In this document: in pieces, positions 1-9,935 of the stretch
Numbering within the stretch: the first letter of the stretch is position 1
How the letters are laid out: each line of letters begins with the position of its first letter
NCBI GenBank assembly: GCA_902555665.1
Contig: CACDTF010000003.1
Coordinates: 1 to 64,000, forward strand
Reading direction: 5' to 3'
Length of the DNA stretch: 64,000 bases
Source: an uncultured Pelagibacteraceae bacterium
Lineage (GTDB): Bacteria; Pseudomonadota; Alphaproteobacteria; Pelagibacterales; Pelagibacteraceae
Program-made: the position numbers and the translations under genes
The notes under the pieces: model-generated
What the model was told of the DNA's origin: nothing
The model's input: the letters and a program-made list of their open reading frames with translations, nothing else
The model's database searches: none

Positions 1-795
1 ATAGAAGAAAACTTGCAAGTAATAGTAGCTGCAAAAAGAGTTGATGTAATTGATGGGTACGCGGAATCACTAAAAATTGATAAATTTGATCTTACGATTG
101 ATTGGGGTTTCTTGTACTTTTTAACACGTCCTTTGTTCACTGCTTTAGAATATTTCTTTAAAATATTTGGTAATTATGGATTAGCAATTATTGCTGTTAC
201 TGTCTGTATTCGTGTAGCATTTTTTCCACTTGCTAACTTTTCATTTAGAAGCATGGCTAAAATGAAAGCTCTTCAGCCTGAGATGGCAAGACTTAAGGAA
301 TTACACAAAGATGACAAGATGAAATTGCAACAAGCAATGATGGCTCTTTACAAGAAAGAAAAAGTAAATCCCATGTCTGGATGTTTGCCAATTCTGATTC
401 AAATACCTGTATTTTTTGCTTTGTATAAAGTTTTATTTGTAACGATAGAAATGCGTCACATGCCTTTCTATGGTTGGATCCAAGATTTAAGTGCTAAGGA
501 TCCTACTTCTATATTTAATTTATTTGGATTGTTTCCATATGATGTACCTTCTTTCCTTGTAATTGGAGCATGGCCAGTTGCTATGGGGGTATCTATGTGG
601 GTACAACAGAAGTTAAATCCAGCTCCAACAGATCCAATGCAAGCAAAAATATTTATGTTCTTTCCTTTATTTTTAACAGTAATTCTTGCACCATTCCCAA
701 GTGGGTTAGTAATTTATTGGACAGTTAATAACATTTTAACAATGGCTCAGCAGGTTGTAATAATGAAACGTACAACAGTTAAAACTGTAACCTAA
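1..795 (+). CDS. yidC: Membrane protein insertase YidC, C-terminal part (5' end outside window)
   Basis: Frame is open from base 1; contains YidC/Oxa1 core '[26 protein letters not shown]...[23 protein letters not shown]'. Confidence 0.95.
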   Translation: MEENLQVIVAAKRVDVIDGYAESLKIDKFDLTIDWGFLYFLTRPLFTALEYFFKIFGNYGLAIIAVTVCIRVAFFPLANFSFRSMAKMKALQPEMARLKELHKDDKMKLQQAMMALYKKEKVNPMSGCLPILIQIPVFFALYKVLFVTIEMRHMPFYGWIQDLSAKDPTSIFNLFGLFPYDVPSFLVIGAWPVAMGVSMWVQQKLNPAPTDPMQAKIFMFFPLFLTVILAPFPSGLVIYWTVNNILTMAQQVVIMKRTTVKTVT

Positions 796-812
796 TAATT
801 GAAAAATAATAA

Positions 813-1661
813 ATGGACCTTGAAAAGATATTACCTAAAGATGGGCCACCAATTAATGAAGTAATTAAATATATTGAAAAATACAAAAATGATATAATTG
901 TAATTAAATACGGTGGAAACGTTTTAATTGATAGAAACGTATTTAATAATTTTATAACTGATCTTAGTGTTTTGAATAAATTGGGCCTTGCAACTGTGGT
1001 AGTTCATGGTGGTGGACCTAGAATTAAAAGAGAGCTAGAAAAATCAAATATTCAATCAAAATTTATAAGAGGACTAAGAGTAACTGATAAACATATAATT
1101 GATATTGTTGAAACTGTTTTGATTAATTTTAATGATGACATTGTTAATTCTTTAAAAGACAAAGGAACAGAAGCAATCTCTATTCATACAAAAAATAATA
1201 ATATTATAAAAACTATACCAGAAGCAGAAGAGCTAGGATTTGTAGGAATACCAAATGAGATTAATAATGAACAAATATTAAATATAATTAATCAAAATAA
1301 AATTCCAATAATTTCACCTTTAGGATTAGGTAAAAAAAATCAAATATATAATATTAATGGAGATACTGCCGCAATGGCTATAGCAAAATCTTTAAAATCA
1401 AGAAGACTTTTATTGATGACGAATGTGGATGGTGTTTTAGATAAAAATAAGAAATTAATAGAGGAAATTTCTTCATCTGAGGTTCTTGAAATGATTAAAG
1501 ATGAAACTATTACAGAGGGTATGATACCTAAAATAAATGCGTGCTTAGATGCTGTAAATAATGGTGTAACAGCAGTTGGTATAATCAATGGTACAAAGCC
1601 ACATTCGTGTTTATGGGAAATATTCTCTGACAAGGGCTCTGGGACCCTAATAAGACAATGA
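813..1661 (+). CDS. argB: Acetylglutamate kinase
   Basis: Amino acid kinase motifs 'VIKYGGNVL', 'VVVHGGGPRI', 'NINGDTAAMAIAKSL', 'TEGMIPKI'. Confidence 0.93.
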   Translation: MDLEKILPKDGPPINEVIKYIEKYKNDIIVIKYGGNVLIDRNVFNNFITDLSVLNKLGLATVVVHGGGPRIKRELEKSNIQSKFIRGLRVTDKHIIDIVETVLINFNDDIVNSLKDKGTEAISIHTKNNNIIKTIPEAEELGFVGIPNEINNEQILNIINQNKIPIISPLGLGKKNQIYNINGDTAAMAIAKSLKSRRLLLMTNVDGVLDKNKKLIEEISSSEVLEMIKDETITEGMIPKINACLDAVNNGVTAVGIINGTKPHSCLWEIFSDKGSGTLIRQ

Positions 1662-2329
1662 AAGAATTAAAGAATATCAAAAACATATTATTTGATTGTG
1701 ATGGGGTACTCTATAGTGATCTTGAAGGAGTATTTGGTCAAGTAAGTAAAAAAATGACTCAATATATTTCGAATAAATTAAATGTAGATTTAAAAAAGGC
1801 AAAAGAATTACAAACAAATTATTTTCATAAATATAACACTAGTCTTAATGGTTTAATGATACATCACGATATACCTCCAAAAGAATTTTTAGACTATGTG
1901 CATGATATTAATTTAGATTTTTTAGAAAAAGATACTGCTTTAAGGAATGAGCTTGAAAATATTAATCTAAACAAATTTGTGTTTACAAATGGTAGTAAAG
2001 AACATGTTAAAAATATAACTACTCACTTAGGAATTGATGATCAATTTGATGATGTATTTGATATTGTTGATGCGGAGTACAGTCCAAAGCCTGGGGCAAA
2101 AGCATTTGATCTGATGGTCAAAAAATTTCAAATCGATCCAACTGAGACACTTTACATCGAAGATATTGCAAAAAACTTATCAATTGGAAAAGAAAGAGGA
2201 GCAAAAACAGTTTGGTTAATCAATGATGAATACTGGGGGAAAAAAGAGTCTGATAAAGAATATATTGATTACAAAATAGAAAATCTTTCTTTATTTTTAA
2301 AAGAAATAAGGTTATTAAAAAACTCATAA
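1658..2329 (+). CDS. HAD-superfamily hydrolase, pyrimidine 5'-nucleotidase-like
   Basis: HAD motif 'LFDCDGVLY', 'FTNGSKEH', 'KPGAKAFDLMV...YIEDIAKNL'; overlaps argB stop by 4 nt. Confidence 0.85.
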   Translation: MKELKNIKNILFDCDGVLYSDLEGVFGQVSKKMTQYISNKLNVDLKKAKELQTNYFHKYNTSLNGLMIHHDIPPKEFLDYVHDINLDFLEKDTALRNELENINLNKFVFTNGSKEHVKNITTHLGIDDQFDDVFDIVDAEYSPKPGAKAFDLMVKKFQIDPTETLYIEDIAKNLSIGKERGAKTVWLINDEYWGKKESDKEYIDYKIENLSLFLKEIRLLKNS

Positions 2330-2333
2330 AATT

Positions 2334-3161
2334 ATGAGTATTGAAAAAACTATAAATGAAGCTTGGGAAAATAAAGACCAAGTAAACCAAAATTCAGATA
2401 AATCTTTAAAGGATGCTGTTAATCAAATTATTAATGATTTAGACAGTGGAAAAGCAAGAGTAGCTGAAAAGATCAATGGTGAATGGGTTACTCATCAGCA
2501 TCTAAAAAAAGCTATCATGTTAAGCTTTAGGATGTATCCAATGGAAAATTTAAATGGTCCATACAGTAGCTGGTATGACAAAGCTCATTTACTTAAAGGA
2601 AAAACAGCTGGATGGACAAAAGAAGATCATGAAAAAGCTGGTTTTAGAATGGTGCCTAATTCACCTGTAAGAAAAGGATCATTTGTAGGAAAGAATGCGG
2701 TTTTGATGCCATGTTATGTAAATATTGGAGCGTATATTGATGAAGGAACAATGATGGATACATTTAGTCGTGCAGGAAGTTGTTGTCAGATTGGAAAAAA
2801 TTGTCATATCTCAGCTGGTACTGGAGTTGGAGGTGTATTAGAACCTGCTCAAGCATTACCAACAATTATTGAAGATAATGTTTTCTTAGGAGCAATGTCC
2901 GAAGTAGTAGAAGGCGTAATAGTTGGAGAAGGCTCTGTTCTAAGTATGGGAATGTATATTGGACAATCAACAAAAATTGTTAATAGAAAAACTGGTGAAA
3001 TAACTTACGGAAAAATTCCACCTTATTCAGTGGTAGTTCCAGGATCCTTGCCGGATAAGAACAATCCACAAGCACCATCTTTATATTGTGCGGTAATAAT
3101 TAAACAAGTTGACGAAAAAACAAGATCAAAAACATCAGTTAATGATCTTTTAAGAGAATAA
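2334..3161 (+). CDS. dapD: 2,3,4,5-tetrahydropyridine-2,6-dicarboxylate N-succinyltransferase
   Basis: Left-handed beta-helix acyltransferase, 'GAYIDEGTMMDTFSRAGSCCQIGKNCHISAGTGVGGVLEP'. Confidence 0.95.
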   Translation: MSIEKTINEAWENKDQVNQNSDKSLKDAVNQIINDLDSGKARVAEKINGEWVTHQHLKKAIMLSFRMYPMENLNGPYSSWYDKAHLLKGKTAGWTKEDHEKAGFRMVPNSPVRKGSFVGKNAVLMPCYVNIGAYIDEGTMMDTFSRAGSCCQIGKNCHISAGTGVGGVLEPAQALPTIIEDNVFLGAMSEVVEGVIVGEGSVLSMGMYIGQSTKIVNRKTGEITYGKIPPYSVVVPGSLPDKNNPQAPSLYCAVIIKQVDEKTRSKTSVNDLLRE

Positions 3162-3163
3162 AA

Positions 3164-4321
3164 ATGCAAAAAATTAATGAACTTCAATTAGCTAAAGAGC
3201 TAATTAGTTTTCCATCTGTTACAAAAACTGATGCCGGTGTTATTAAATTTTTGGAAAAAAAATTAAAAAAAATTGGCTTTAAAACTAAAATTCTCGAGTT
3301 TAAAGATAAAAATAGTTATCCTGTAAAAAATCTTTACGCAAGACTTGGTACTTTAAGTCCAAATTTTTGTTATGCAGGTCATTTGGATGTAGTGCCACCT
3401 GGTAATTTGAATGATTGGATTGTTAATCCATTTAAACCTGCTGTTAAGAAAGGATACTTAATTGGCAGAGGCGCAAATGATATGAAAAGCTCAATAGCTG
3501 CATTTGTTACTGCGGTAAGTAATTTTGCTAAAATAAATAAAAAATTTGATGGGTCTATCAGCCTTTTAATTACTGGGGACGAAGAAGGAATTGCAATTAA
3601 TGGAACAAAAAAAGTTGTTGAGTATTTGAGAAAAAGAAAAGAAAAAATAGATTTTTGCTTAGTAGGAGAACCTACGAATCCAAATAAATTAGGAGAAATG
3701 ATTAAAATTGGTCGTAGAGGTAGTATGACTGGAAAATTGACTGTCATTGGTATTCAAGGTCATGTGGCTTACCCTAACAGAGCTAACAATCCATCAACAG
3801 CTTTAGTCCAAATACTAAAAGAGTTAAAAGTAATTAAATTTGATAAAGGAACAAAAGATTTTCAACCTACAAATTTAGAAATAACAAAAATTAACATTGA
3901 TAATTTAGCTGATAATGTAATTCCAGGATTGGCTAGTGCTTCCTTTAATATAAGATTTAACAACAAACATACATCTGTCAAATTAAAGAGTAAGATTAAC
4001 AAAATAATTAAAAAAATTTGTAATAAAAATAAATCAAAATTTAAAATTGAATATAGTGTTTCTGGTGAGGCCTTTTTAACTAAACCCAACAAAACTACAT
4101 TTATGATTCAAAATACAATTAAAAAAATTACTAAAATTAAACCGAAATTATCTACGACTGGTGGTACTTCGGATGCTAGATTCATAAGAAAAATAGCTCC
4201 ATGTTTAGAATTTGGATTAGTGGGAAAAACTATGCATAAGGTAGGGGAATGTGTGTCCTTATCTGATTTAAAAAGATTAACTTTAATTTATAGCAAAATC
4301 TTAGATAACTATTTTAAGTGA
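3164..4321 (+). CDS. dapE: Succinyl-diaminopimelate desuccinylase
   Basis: M20 peptidase motifs 'YAGHLDVVPPG', 'GRGANDMKSSIAAF', 'GDEEG', 'TGGTSDARFI'; directly follows dapD. Confidence 0.93.
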   Translation: MQKINELQLAKELISFPSVTKTDAGVIKFLEKKLKKIGFKTKILEFKDKNSYPVKNLYARLGTLSPNFCYAGHLDVVPPGNLNDWIVNPFKPAVKKGYLIGRGANDMKSSIAAFVTAVSNFAKINKKFDGSISLLITGDEEGIAINGTKKVVEYLRKRKEKIDFCLVGEPTNPNKLGEMIKIGRRGSMTGKLTVIGIQGHVAYPNRANNPSTALVQILKELKVIKFDKGTKDFQPTNLEITKINIDNLADNVIPGLASASFNIRFNNKHTSVKLKSKINKIIKKICNKNKSKFKIEYSVSGEAFLTKPNKTTFMIQNTIKKITKIKPKLSTTGGTSDARFIRKIAPCLEFGLVGKTMHKVGECVSLSDLKRLTLIYSKILDNYFK

Positions 4322-5247
4322 AAACTGGTTTAATTACATCAGACACATCTCAAAATCATGATACAGGTTCTGGGCATCCAGAACAAATAGCAAGAGTATC
4401 AGTCATAGTAGAAAATTTTAAAAAACTTAATTATAAAAATCTTATATGGAAGAAACCATCAAAAGTTTCAGATGATATTCTATTAACCACACATGAAACA
4501 AATTACTTAAATTTAGTAAAAAGTTCTTTCCCAAAAAAAGGTTTTTCTTCACTTGATGGTGACACAATCATTTCACCTGGAAGCAAAGACGCAACTTTTG
4601 ATGCAGTTGGATCAATAATTTCTGCAATTGATGGTGTGGAAAAAAAAGAATTTAGAAATGCATTCTGTAGTGTTCGACCTCCTGGACATCATAGTTCACA
4701 AAATAAGGCTGCTGGTTTTTGCATTTTAAATTCAGTGAGTATTGGTGCAAATTATTTGTTGAAAAAATATAAATATAAGAGAGTTGCAATAATAGATTTT
4801 GATGTACATCACGGTAATGGAACACAGGATATTTTTTATGAAAATGAAAATGTTCTTTTTATATCAACTCATCAATATCCCTATTACCCAGGGACTGGTT
4901 CAGAACAAGAAAGAGGTAAATTTAACAATATCTTTAACATACCTTTACCAGCTGGCATAAGTTCAGAAGAATATTTAAACGTATTTGACCGTGTATTAAA
5001 AAAATTGGAAGAGTTTAGACCAGAGTTTGTATTGATTAGCGCTGGTTTTGACGCCCATGAAGATGACCCTCTCGCTCAATTTAATTTAAAAACAGAGGAT
5101 TATTTTACTATTACTAAAAGAGTATTAGAGACTTCTAAAAAGTTTTGTAATGGAAAAGTTGTTTCAATTTTAGAGGGCGGTTATGACCTAAATGCACTTC
5201 GAGACAGCACTAAAAGACACGTTGATGCTCTTTTAGAATTTAATTGA
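4318..5247 (+). CDS. Histone deacetylase / acetoin utilization (AcuC/AphA-like) family protein; GTG start
   Basis: 'RPPGHHSSQNKAAGFCILNSV', 'IIDFDVHHGNGTQDIF', 'LISAGFDAHEDDPLA', 'ILEGGYDL'; start overlaps dapE stop. Confidence 0.92.
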   Translation: MKTGLITSDTSQNHDTGSGHPEQIARVSVIVENFKKLNYKNLIWKKPSKVSDDILLTTHETNYLNLVKSSFPKKGFSSLDGDTIISPGSKDATFDAVGSIISAIDGVEKKEFRNAFCSVRPPGHHSSQNKAAGFCILNSVSIGANYLLKKYKYKRVAIIDFDVHHGNGTQDIFYENENVLFISTHQYPYYPGTGSEQERGKFNNIFNIPLPAGISSEEYLNVFDRVLKKLEEFRPEFVLISAGFDAHEDDPLAQFNLKTEDYFTITKRVLETSKKFCNGKVVSILEGGYDLNALRDSTKRHVDALLEFN

Positions 5248-5280
5248 TAATTCTTAAGAAAACTCTAAATAAAAAATTTC

Positions 5281-5772
5281 ATGAAGTTATATAAAATAAA
5301 AAAATCAGGCATTGATAATAAAGGGAGAGGACTTTATGCAACTCGCGACATTAAAGAAGGAACAAAAATAATTGACTATGTTGGAAAACTTATAACAAAA
5401 AAACAAACACAAGACTCTGATAAGTACGATAATAGTAAACCGATATATTTATTTACAATAAATAAAAGATACGACCTAGATGGAGATTTTTCATGGAATA
5501 CCGCGGGTTTAATTAATCATTCTTGTGATAATAATTGTGATTACGATGGAAAGGGATTGAAAGTTTGGGTCAAAGCAATCAAAGATATTAAAAAAGGTGA
5601 GGAGTTTACCTGTGATTATGGATTTGGTTATGATGAAAACTACAAACAATTTCCTTGTAAATGTAAATCAAAAAACTGTTGTGGGTATATTGTGAGAGCT
5701 GAGTCTAGATGGCGAATAAATAAAAAGTTTGCTATGAGCAATAAAAATAAATTAATAAAGAACTTTAAATAA
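5281..5772 (+). CDS. SET-domain protein, putative protein lysine methyltransferase
   Basis: 'GRGLYATRDIKEGTKIIDYVGK', 'GLINHSCDNNC', 'GEEFTCDYGFGY' and post-SET-like 'PCKCKSKNCCGYI'. Confidence 0.88.
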   Translation: MKLYKIKKSGIDNKGRGLYATRDIKEGTKIIDYVGKLITKKQTQDSDKYDNSKPIYLFTINKRYDLDGDFSWNTAGLINHSCDNNCDYDGKGLKVWVKAIKDIKKGEEFTCDYGFGYDENYKQFPCKCKSKNCCGYIVRAESRWRINKKFAMSNKNKLIKNFK

Positions 5773-6492
5773 AAATAAACCACTTGGTGGTGCTGGAGGA
5801 GCACACAGTGTTCTTCTTTTTGACTTAAATCTCTTTTCAAAAGTTTTCAAATCCCATTTAGTTTCTCCCAAGTATTTTAAACAACCAACCATAGATCTAA
5901 CCTGATGTTGTAAAAATGATTGAGAACTAAATTGAAATTCAATTTTATTTTTTGATGATTTGATTTTAATTGATTTAATAGTTTTAATTGGACTTTTAGC
6001 ATGACAACTTGAAGATCTAAAAGTTGAATAATCATTAGTTCCTAATAACTTTTTTGCACCCTTTTTCATTAAGTCTAAATTTAAAGGCCTACGAACATGC
6101 CATGCTCTATTTTTTTCAATTATTGGTTGGCTTATTTGGTTAAAAATAAAATATTTATAAATTCTTTGTTTTGCTGAAAATCTAGCATGAAAATTATTGT
6201 TTCTTTTTTTTATATTTTTAATTGCAATGTCTTTTAAATTTAAAAAATGATTTATGGATTTTAAAAATTTAATTTTATCAGTTATTTTATTTTTGCAATC
6301 AAAGTGTGCGGATTGCTCAAACGCATGAACCCCTGCATCTGTTCTTCCTTGACCATGTAAAATAATTTTTTCTTTTAATAATTTTGATAATTTTTCTTGA
6401 ATTAATCCTTGAATTGTTGGGCCCTTTTTTTGAATTTGCCATCCTCTAAAATTTGTCCCTACATACTCAATAAGTATTTGGTATCTATTCAT
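5752..6492 (-). CDS. truA: tRNA pseudouridine(38-40) synthase
   Basis: 'YVGTNFRGWQIQ', 'GRTDAGVHAFEQSAHFD', 'FLQHQVRSMVGCL'; convergent overlap with SET ORF. Confidence 0.94.
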   Translation of the reverse strand: MNRYQILIEYVGTNFRGWQIQKKGPTIQGLIQEKLSKLLKEKIILHGQGRTDAGVHAFEQSAHFDCKNKITDKIKFLKSINHFLNLKDIAIKNIKKRNNNFHARFSAKQRIYKYFIFNQISQPIIEKNRAWHVRRPLNLDLMKKGAKKLLGTNDYSTFRSSSCHAKSPIKTIKSIKIKSSKNKIEFQFSSQSFLQHQVRSMVGCLKYLGETKWDLKTFEKRFKSKRRTLCAPPAPPSGLFLFKVLY

Positions 6493-7415
6493 TATAAAAA
6501 TGAACCCTTTTTAATTTGTGTTCCTAAAACAAATTCTCCAATACTTTGAGGTTTTTTTCCTTGTCTTTGTATTTCTTTAACTTTTATTGATTTTTTATGT
6601 CCACATGAAATTTCTAAATGGTCAGATAAAACCTCACCTGGTTTTCCTTGTGCTTGTCCAATTTCTGCTTTTAATATTTTATATCTCTCACCGTTAAACA
6701 TGAAATAAGCTCCTGGAACCGGATAAAGTCCATTTATTTTACCAATTATAATTTTAGCATCTTCTTTCCAATTAATCTGCCCTTCTAATTTTTGAATTTT
6801 TGATGCGTATGTAGCTGAGGAGTGATCTTGTTCTATAAAGTTTGCTTTATCCTCATATATATCATCGATATTATCTAAAATTTTCTCTGCAGCCAAACTT
6901 GATAGCTTTTCATTAATATCTTCAGCATTTAAATTATTTTCTATTTTAATTTTATAAACATTACATACAGGTCCTGTGTCTAATTCCTCCCCTATTTTCA
7001 TAATACTAATTCCTGTCTCTTTATCTAAATTCATAATTGATCTTTGAATAGGAGCAGCGCCTCTCCATTTTGGAAGAATAGATGCATGTATATTAATAAA
7101 TCCTTTTTTAGTTAAATTTAAATATGACTTTGGTATAATTTGACCATAAGCAACAACTATTGCCAAATCTGCCTCTAAAGATTTAAAATATTCTAATTCA
7201 TCTAAATTTTCTTTTAATGAATTTGGTGTTCTAAATTCTATATTTAAAGTCTCTGAAATTAATTGAATTGGTGACTTGTTAATTTTTTGACCTCTTTTAG
7301 ATTTTTGAGGTGGTTGAGTGTAAACACAAGAAATAGGATATCCATTTTGATAAAGTGATTTTAAAATTGGAACAGCGAACATGGGAGTACCCATAAAAAC
7401 TATTTTTTTTTGCAT
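6492..7415 (-). CDS. fmt: Methionyl-tRNA formyltransferase
   Basis: 'IVFMGTPMFAVPIL', 'NIHASILPKWRGAAPIQRSI'. Confidence 0.96.
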   Translation of the reverse strand: MQKKIVFMGTPMFAVPILKSLYQNGYPISCVYTQPPQKSKRGQKINKSPIQLISETLNIEFRTPNSLKENLDELEYFKSLEADLAIVVAYGQIIPKSYLNLTKKGFINIHASILPKWRGAAPIQRSIMNLDKETGISIMKIGEELDTGPVCNVYKIKIENNLNAEDINEKLSSLAAEKILDNIDDIYEDKANFIEQDHSSATYASKIQKLEGQINWKEDAKIIIGKINGLYPVPGAYFMFNGERYKILKAEIGQAQGKPGEVLSDHLEISCGHKKSIKVKEIQRQGKKPQSIGEFVLGTQIKKGSFL

Positions 7416-7417
7416 GT

Positions 7418-7936
7418 TTAAAGAACTGCTGCTGTAGATTTTTTCTTAGATAACTTTTTAATTATCATTGACCTTTTTAATTTTGAAAGATAATCAATAA
7501 ATAGTATCCCCTCTAAATGGTCCATTTCATGCTGAATACATGTTGCGAGAAGACCATCAGCCTTTAGCAATTTCTTTTCTCCATCGTAATCAAGATATTC
7601 TACTTCACACTTACTAGGTCTATCAATTTCTGCAAACTGATTTGGCACGGAAAGACATCCTTCCTCATAAGTTGCTTTTTCTGGATCTTTATTTTTGATA
7701 ACCGGATTTACGAAATATCTTGGCTCCTTTTTACTCTCATCTTTACTTATATCCATAACAATAATTCTCTTTGGTACACCAATTTGTATCGCAGCAAGAC
7801 CAATTCCGTTTGCGTCATACATTGTCTCTAGCATATCATCCATCAATTTTTGCTCTTCTTTACCAACACTATTGACTGGTTTAGAAATTTGTCTAAGTAA
7901 TTTATTAGGTTCTGTTATTATAGTTCTGATAGCCAT
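7418..7936 (-). CDS. def: Peptide deformylase
   Basis: 'GIGLAAIQIGVPKRIIV', 'EEGCLSVP', 'QHEMDHLEGILFID'. Confidence 0.97.
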   Translation of the reverse strand: MAIRTIITEPNKLLRQISKPVNSVGKEEQKLMDDMLETMYDANGIGLAAIQIGVPKRIIVMDISKDESKKEPRYFVNPVIKNKDPEKATYEEGCLSVPNQFAEIDRPSKCEVEYLDYDGEKKLLKADGLLATCIQHEMDHLEGILFIDYLSKLKRSMIIKKLSKKKSTAAVL

Positions 7937-7957
7937 AACTTGATTTTATTATAATTT

Positions 7958-9721
7958 TTATACTTTTAAAGGAAGAACTTTTAGTAATAGTTTGTTTCTA
8001 ATTAAATCAACATTTAATTGATTTAAAGTATTGATAATAAAATAAACTGTATCTTCATCAATATTTTCAATTTTGTCAGGTCCAATTACCTCAATTATTC
8101 TCAACAATGCGGCACCCATCTCATTATTATCTAACATTGTTTGAATATCGGCAGGCATTTCTGATTGCTTCACCTCATAAAGACTGTCATATTTTTTTGA
8201 AATTTCAACTCCATCAGATTTAAGCGCCTCTAGAAAAATTATATCTTTTTTTGATAAAAAATATTTTTTATCTTTTTTAATTTTCTTTAAAAATTTATCT
8301 AGGTCTTCTTCAATTTTAGATTTTGCATAGTCCCCATTGAAATAATTTATAAGTTTTGATTGATGTAAAATTTTACTATTATATTTAATCTTTTTATCTG
8401 CTGTCTCTTTCTTGTTTAGATTACTATTATAAAATGTTGTAAAATTTGAGGGCACATCCTCAATATTAATTTCACCTAAAAATTTTTTTAATTCCAAATC
8501 AAAGGCATCACCAATATCATCAGATATAAATAGATCCTTTAATATCTTAATAAATTCTAACTTAATTTTTGGTTCTTCTGTTAAAAGAGTTCTTTGATAT
8601 AAAAGAGCGCGTCCCTCAATTGAAGATAGAGATTTATATGCCTCTTTTGCATTTAAAAATTGATTAATATTGAATTGGAATTTTTTATAAAATTCGAATA
8701 ACTCCTCCTCAGAATAATTTTTATCATTAACAGCTTTTTCTATTGTAGAAATTTTTTCTACATCAGTAATTTCTATATCCTGGATTTTAAAAAGTAAATT
8801 AGCAGCTGAAAGATATTTCCAAATTATTTTAGGTGTATCTTCACTTGGTTCATAAGAAAACTCAGGGTTAGTTCTATGGGCTAAATGAAAATCTAAAATT
8901 GAATTTATTGATATTACTTTATCTGCCTCATCTAAATATCCAAATAAATAATTTATTTTGTTTTCGTAATAACTATCCTCAAAACCTAACTCTTTTTTTA
9001 AATCTAAGATTAGTTGTGCTTCTTCATTTTTTCCATAATTGATTAAACAATATAAATTAAATTTTGATAGATATTCATCCTGAATGGGTTCAGAATTTTT
9101 AGAAAAAAACTCACATGATTTTTTTACGTTTGATTCTGATAAATAAGTATCTACCAAATATCTTGTTAAATTTGGATGCAAATTTATTATTTGATTTTTA
9201 ATTAAATATTCTTCTATTAATTCTAAGTTTGCATCTTTTATTAACCAATCAGATTTAAAGCTCATAAATTCTTTCTCAGTAATATTTTGAGTTGGAGAAT
9301 AAGCATTGGTTAATAAAGATATGTGCATTATATCAGATGCATCCTCTGATAAATTAAACTTATTAATATTCTGAAATAAATTTTTTAATTTAGTTCCATC
9401 AGAATTTAACCACATATCCATACTTAAACCGTATTCACTAGGATCATATAGCCCAACAATTTTAATTTCTTTTGATGAAAATTCTTTATCAAGTTTAATA
9501 GTATCTGTTTGTTTATTTGTTTGTAGTTCGTAAACACTATTCTGAGTAGTGCCGCTAGAATTTTCACTTGAAATATTTGTTTCTGAAATAACTTGATTAT
9601 CTTTTTTTTCTATATTCCAAATATCAATCGGTTTCTCCTCTGCAAACGCAGGTATAAAAAAAATAAGACAAACTAATTTAATTGAAAGAATTTTCTTATT
9701 TAACAATTTTAAAATTTTCAT
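7958..9721 (-). CDS. Uncharacterized exported protein with signal peptide, predicted helical periplasmic protein (start assigned to internal ATG)
   Basis: ORF runs to 9766, but MKILKLLNKKILSIKLVCLIFFIPAFAEE gives a signal peptide with AFA cleavage and reduces the overlap with the upstream small ORF. Confidence 0.7.
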   Translation of the reverse strand: MKILKLLNKKILSIKLVCLIFFIPAFAEEKPIDIWNIEKKDNQVISETNISSENSSGTTQNSVYELQTNKQTDTIKLDKEFSSKEIKIVGLYDPSEYGLSMDMWLNSDGTKLKNLFQNINKFNLSEDASDIMHISLLTNAYSPTQNITEKEFMSFKSDWLIKDANLELIEEYLIKNQIINLHPNLTRYLVDTYLSESNVKKSCEFFSKNSEPIQDEYLSKFNLYCLINYGKNEEAQLILDLKKELGFEDSYYENKINYLFGYLDEADKVISINSILDFHLAHRTNPEFSYEPSEDTPKIIWKYLSAANLLFKIQDIEITDVEKISTIEKAVNDKNYSEEELFEFYKKFQFNINQFLNAKEAYKSLSSIEGRALLYQRTLLTEEPKIKLEFIKILKDLFISDDIGDAFDLELKKFLGEINIEDVPSNFTTFYNSNLNKKETADKKIKYNSKILHQSKLINYFNGDYAKSKIEEDLDKFLKKIKKDKKYFLSKKDIIFLEALKSDGVEISKKYDSLYEVKQSEMPADIQTMLDNNEMGAALLRIIEVIGPDKIENIDEDTVYFIINTLNQLNVDLIRNKLLLKVLPLKV

Positions 9722-9878
9722 TTGGAATAATTTTTTCAATTTCTTTTTTAGGTGCAGGAAAATCAATTGTGCTTAGAAAAAAAATAATACCTAAAATAAC
9801 CCCTAATCCAATTATAGATTTAATCACAAGTCCTATGATACTTGCTTTGCCTGAACTTGTGTTTTTAATGAATTGCAT
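9696..9878 (-). CDS. Small single-TM membrane protein of unknown function (60 aa)
   Basis: 'SIIGLVIKSIIGLGVILGIIFFLSTIDF' TM helix; translationally overlaps downstream exported protein; divergent from aroK. Confidence 0.6.
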   Translation of the reverse strand: MQFIKNTSSGKASIIGLVIKSIIGLGVILGIIFFLSTIDFPAPKKEIEKIIPNENFKIVK

Positions 9879-9935
9879 ATACTTTTAGATAATTTCAAAT
9901 TAAGACATATTTATGTTTTTTCAATAAAGAAACTT

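Noticed and set aside
796-812. Absence of engB/ysxC between yidC and argB as gene loss
   Set aside because: From memory this gene often sits here in relatives, but it may simply be elsewhere; not testable from this window.
1340-1633. Antisense ORF inside argB (97 aa)
   Set aside because: Opposite a well-supported CDS; hydrophobic antisense composition typical of AT-rich coding DNA; no independent support. The same applies to 3379-3747, 3862-4092, 7695-7943, 10371-10796, 14311-14652, 20213-20452, 23770-24006, 26493-26771, 35817-36131, 36144-36419, 41619-41897, 54993-55394 and similar ORFs.
9682-9888. 68-aa plus-strand ORF over the 60-aa membrane ORF
   Set aside because: The minus-strand ORF has better context (TM helix, coupling with the downstream exported protein gene).
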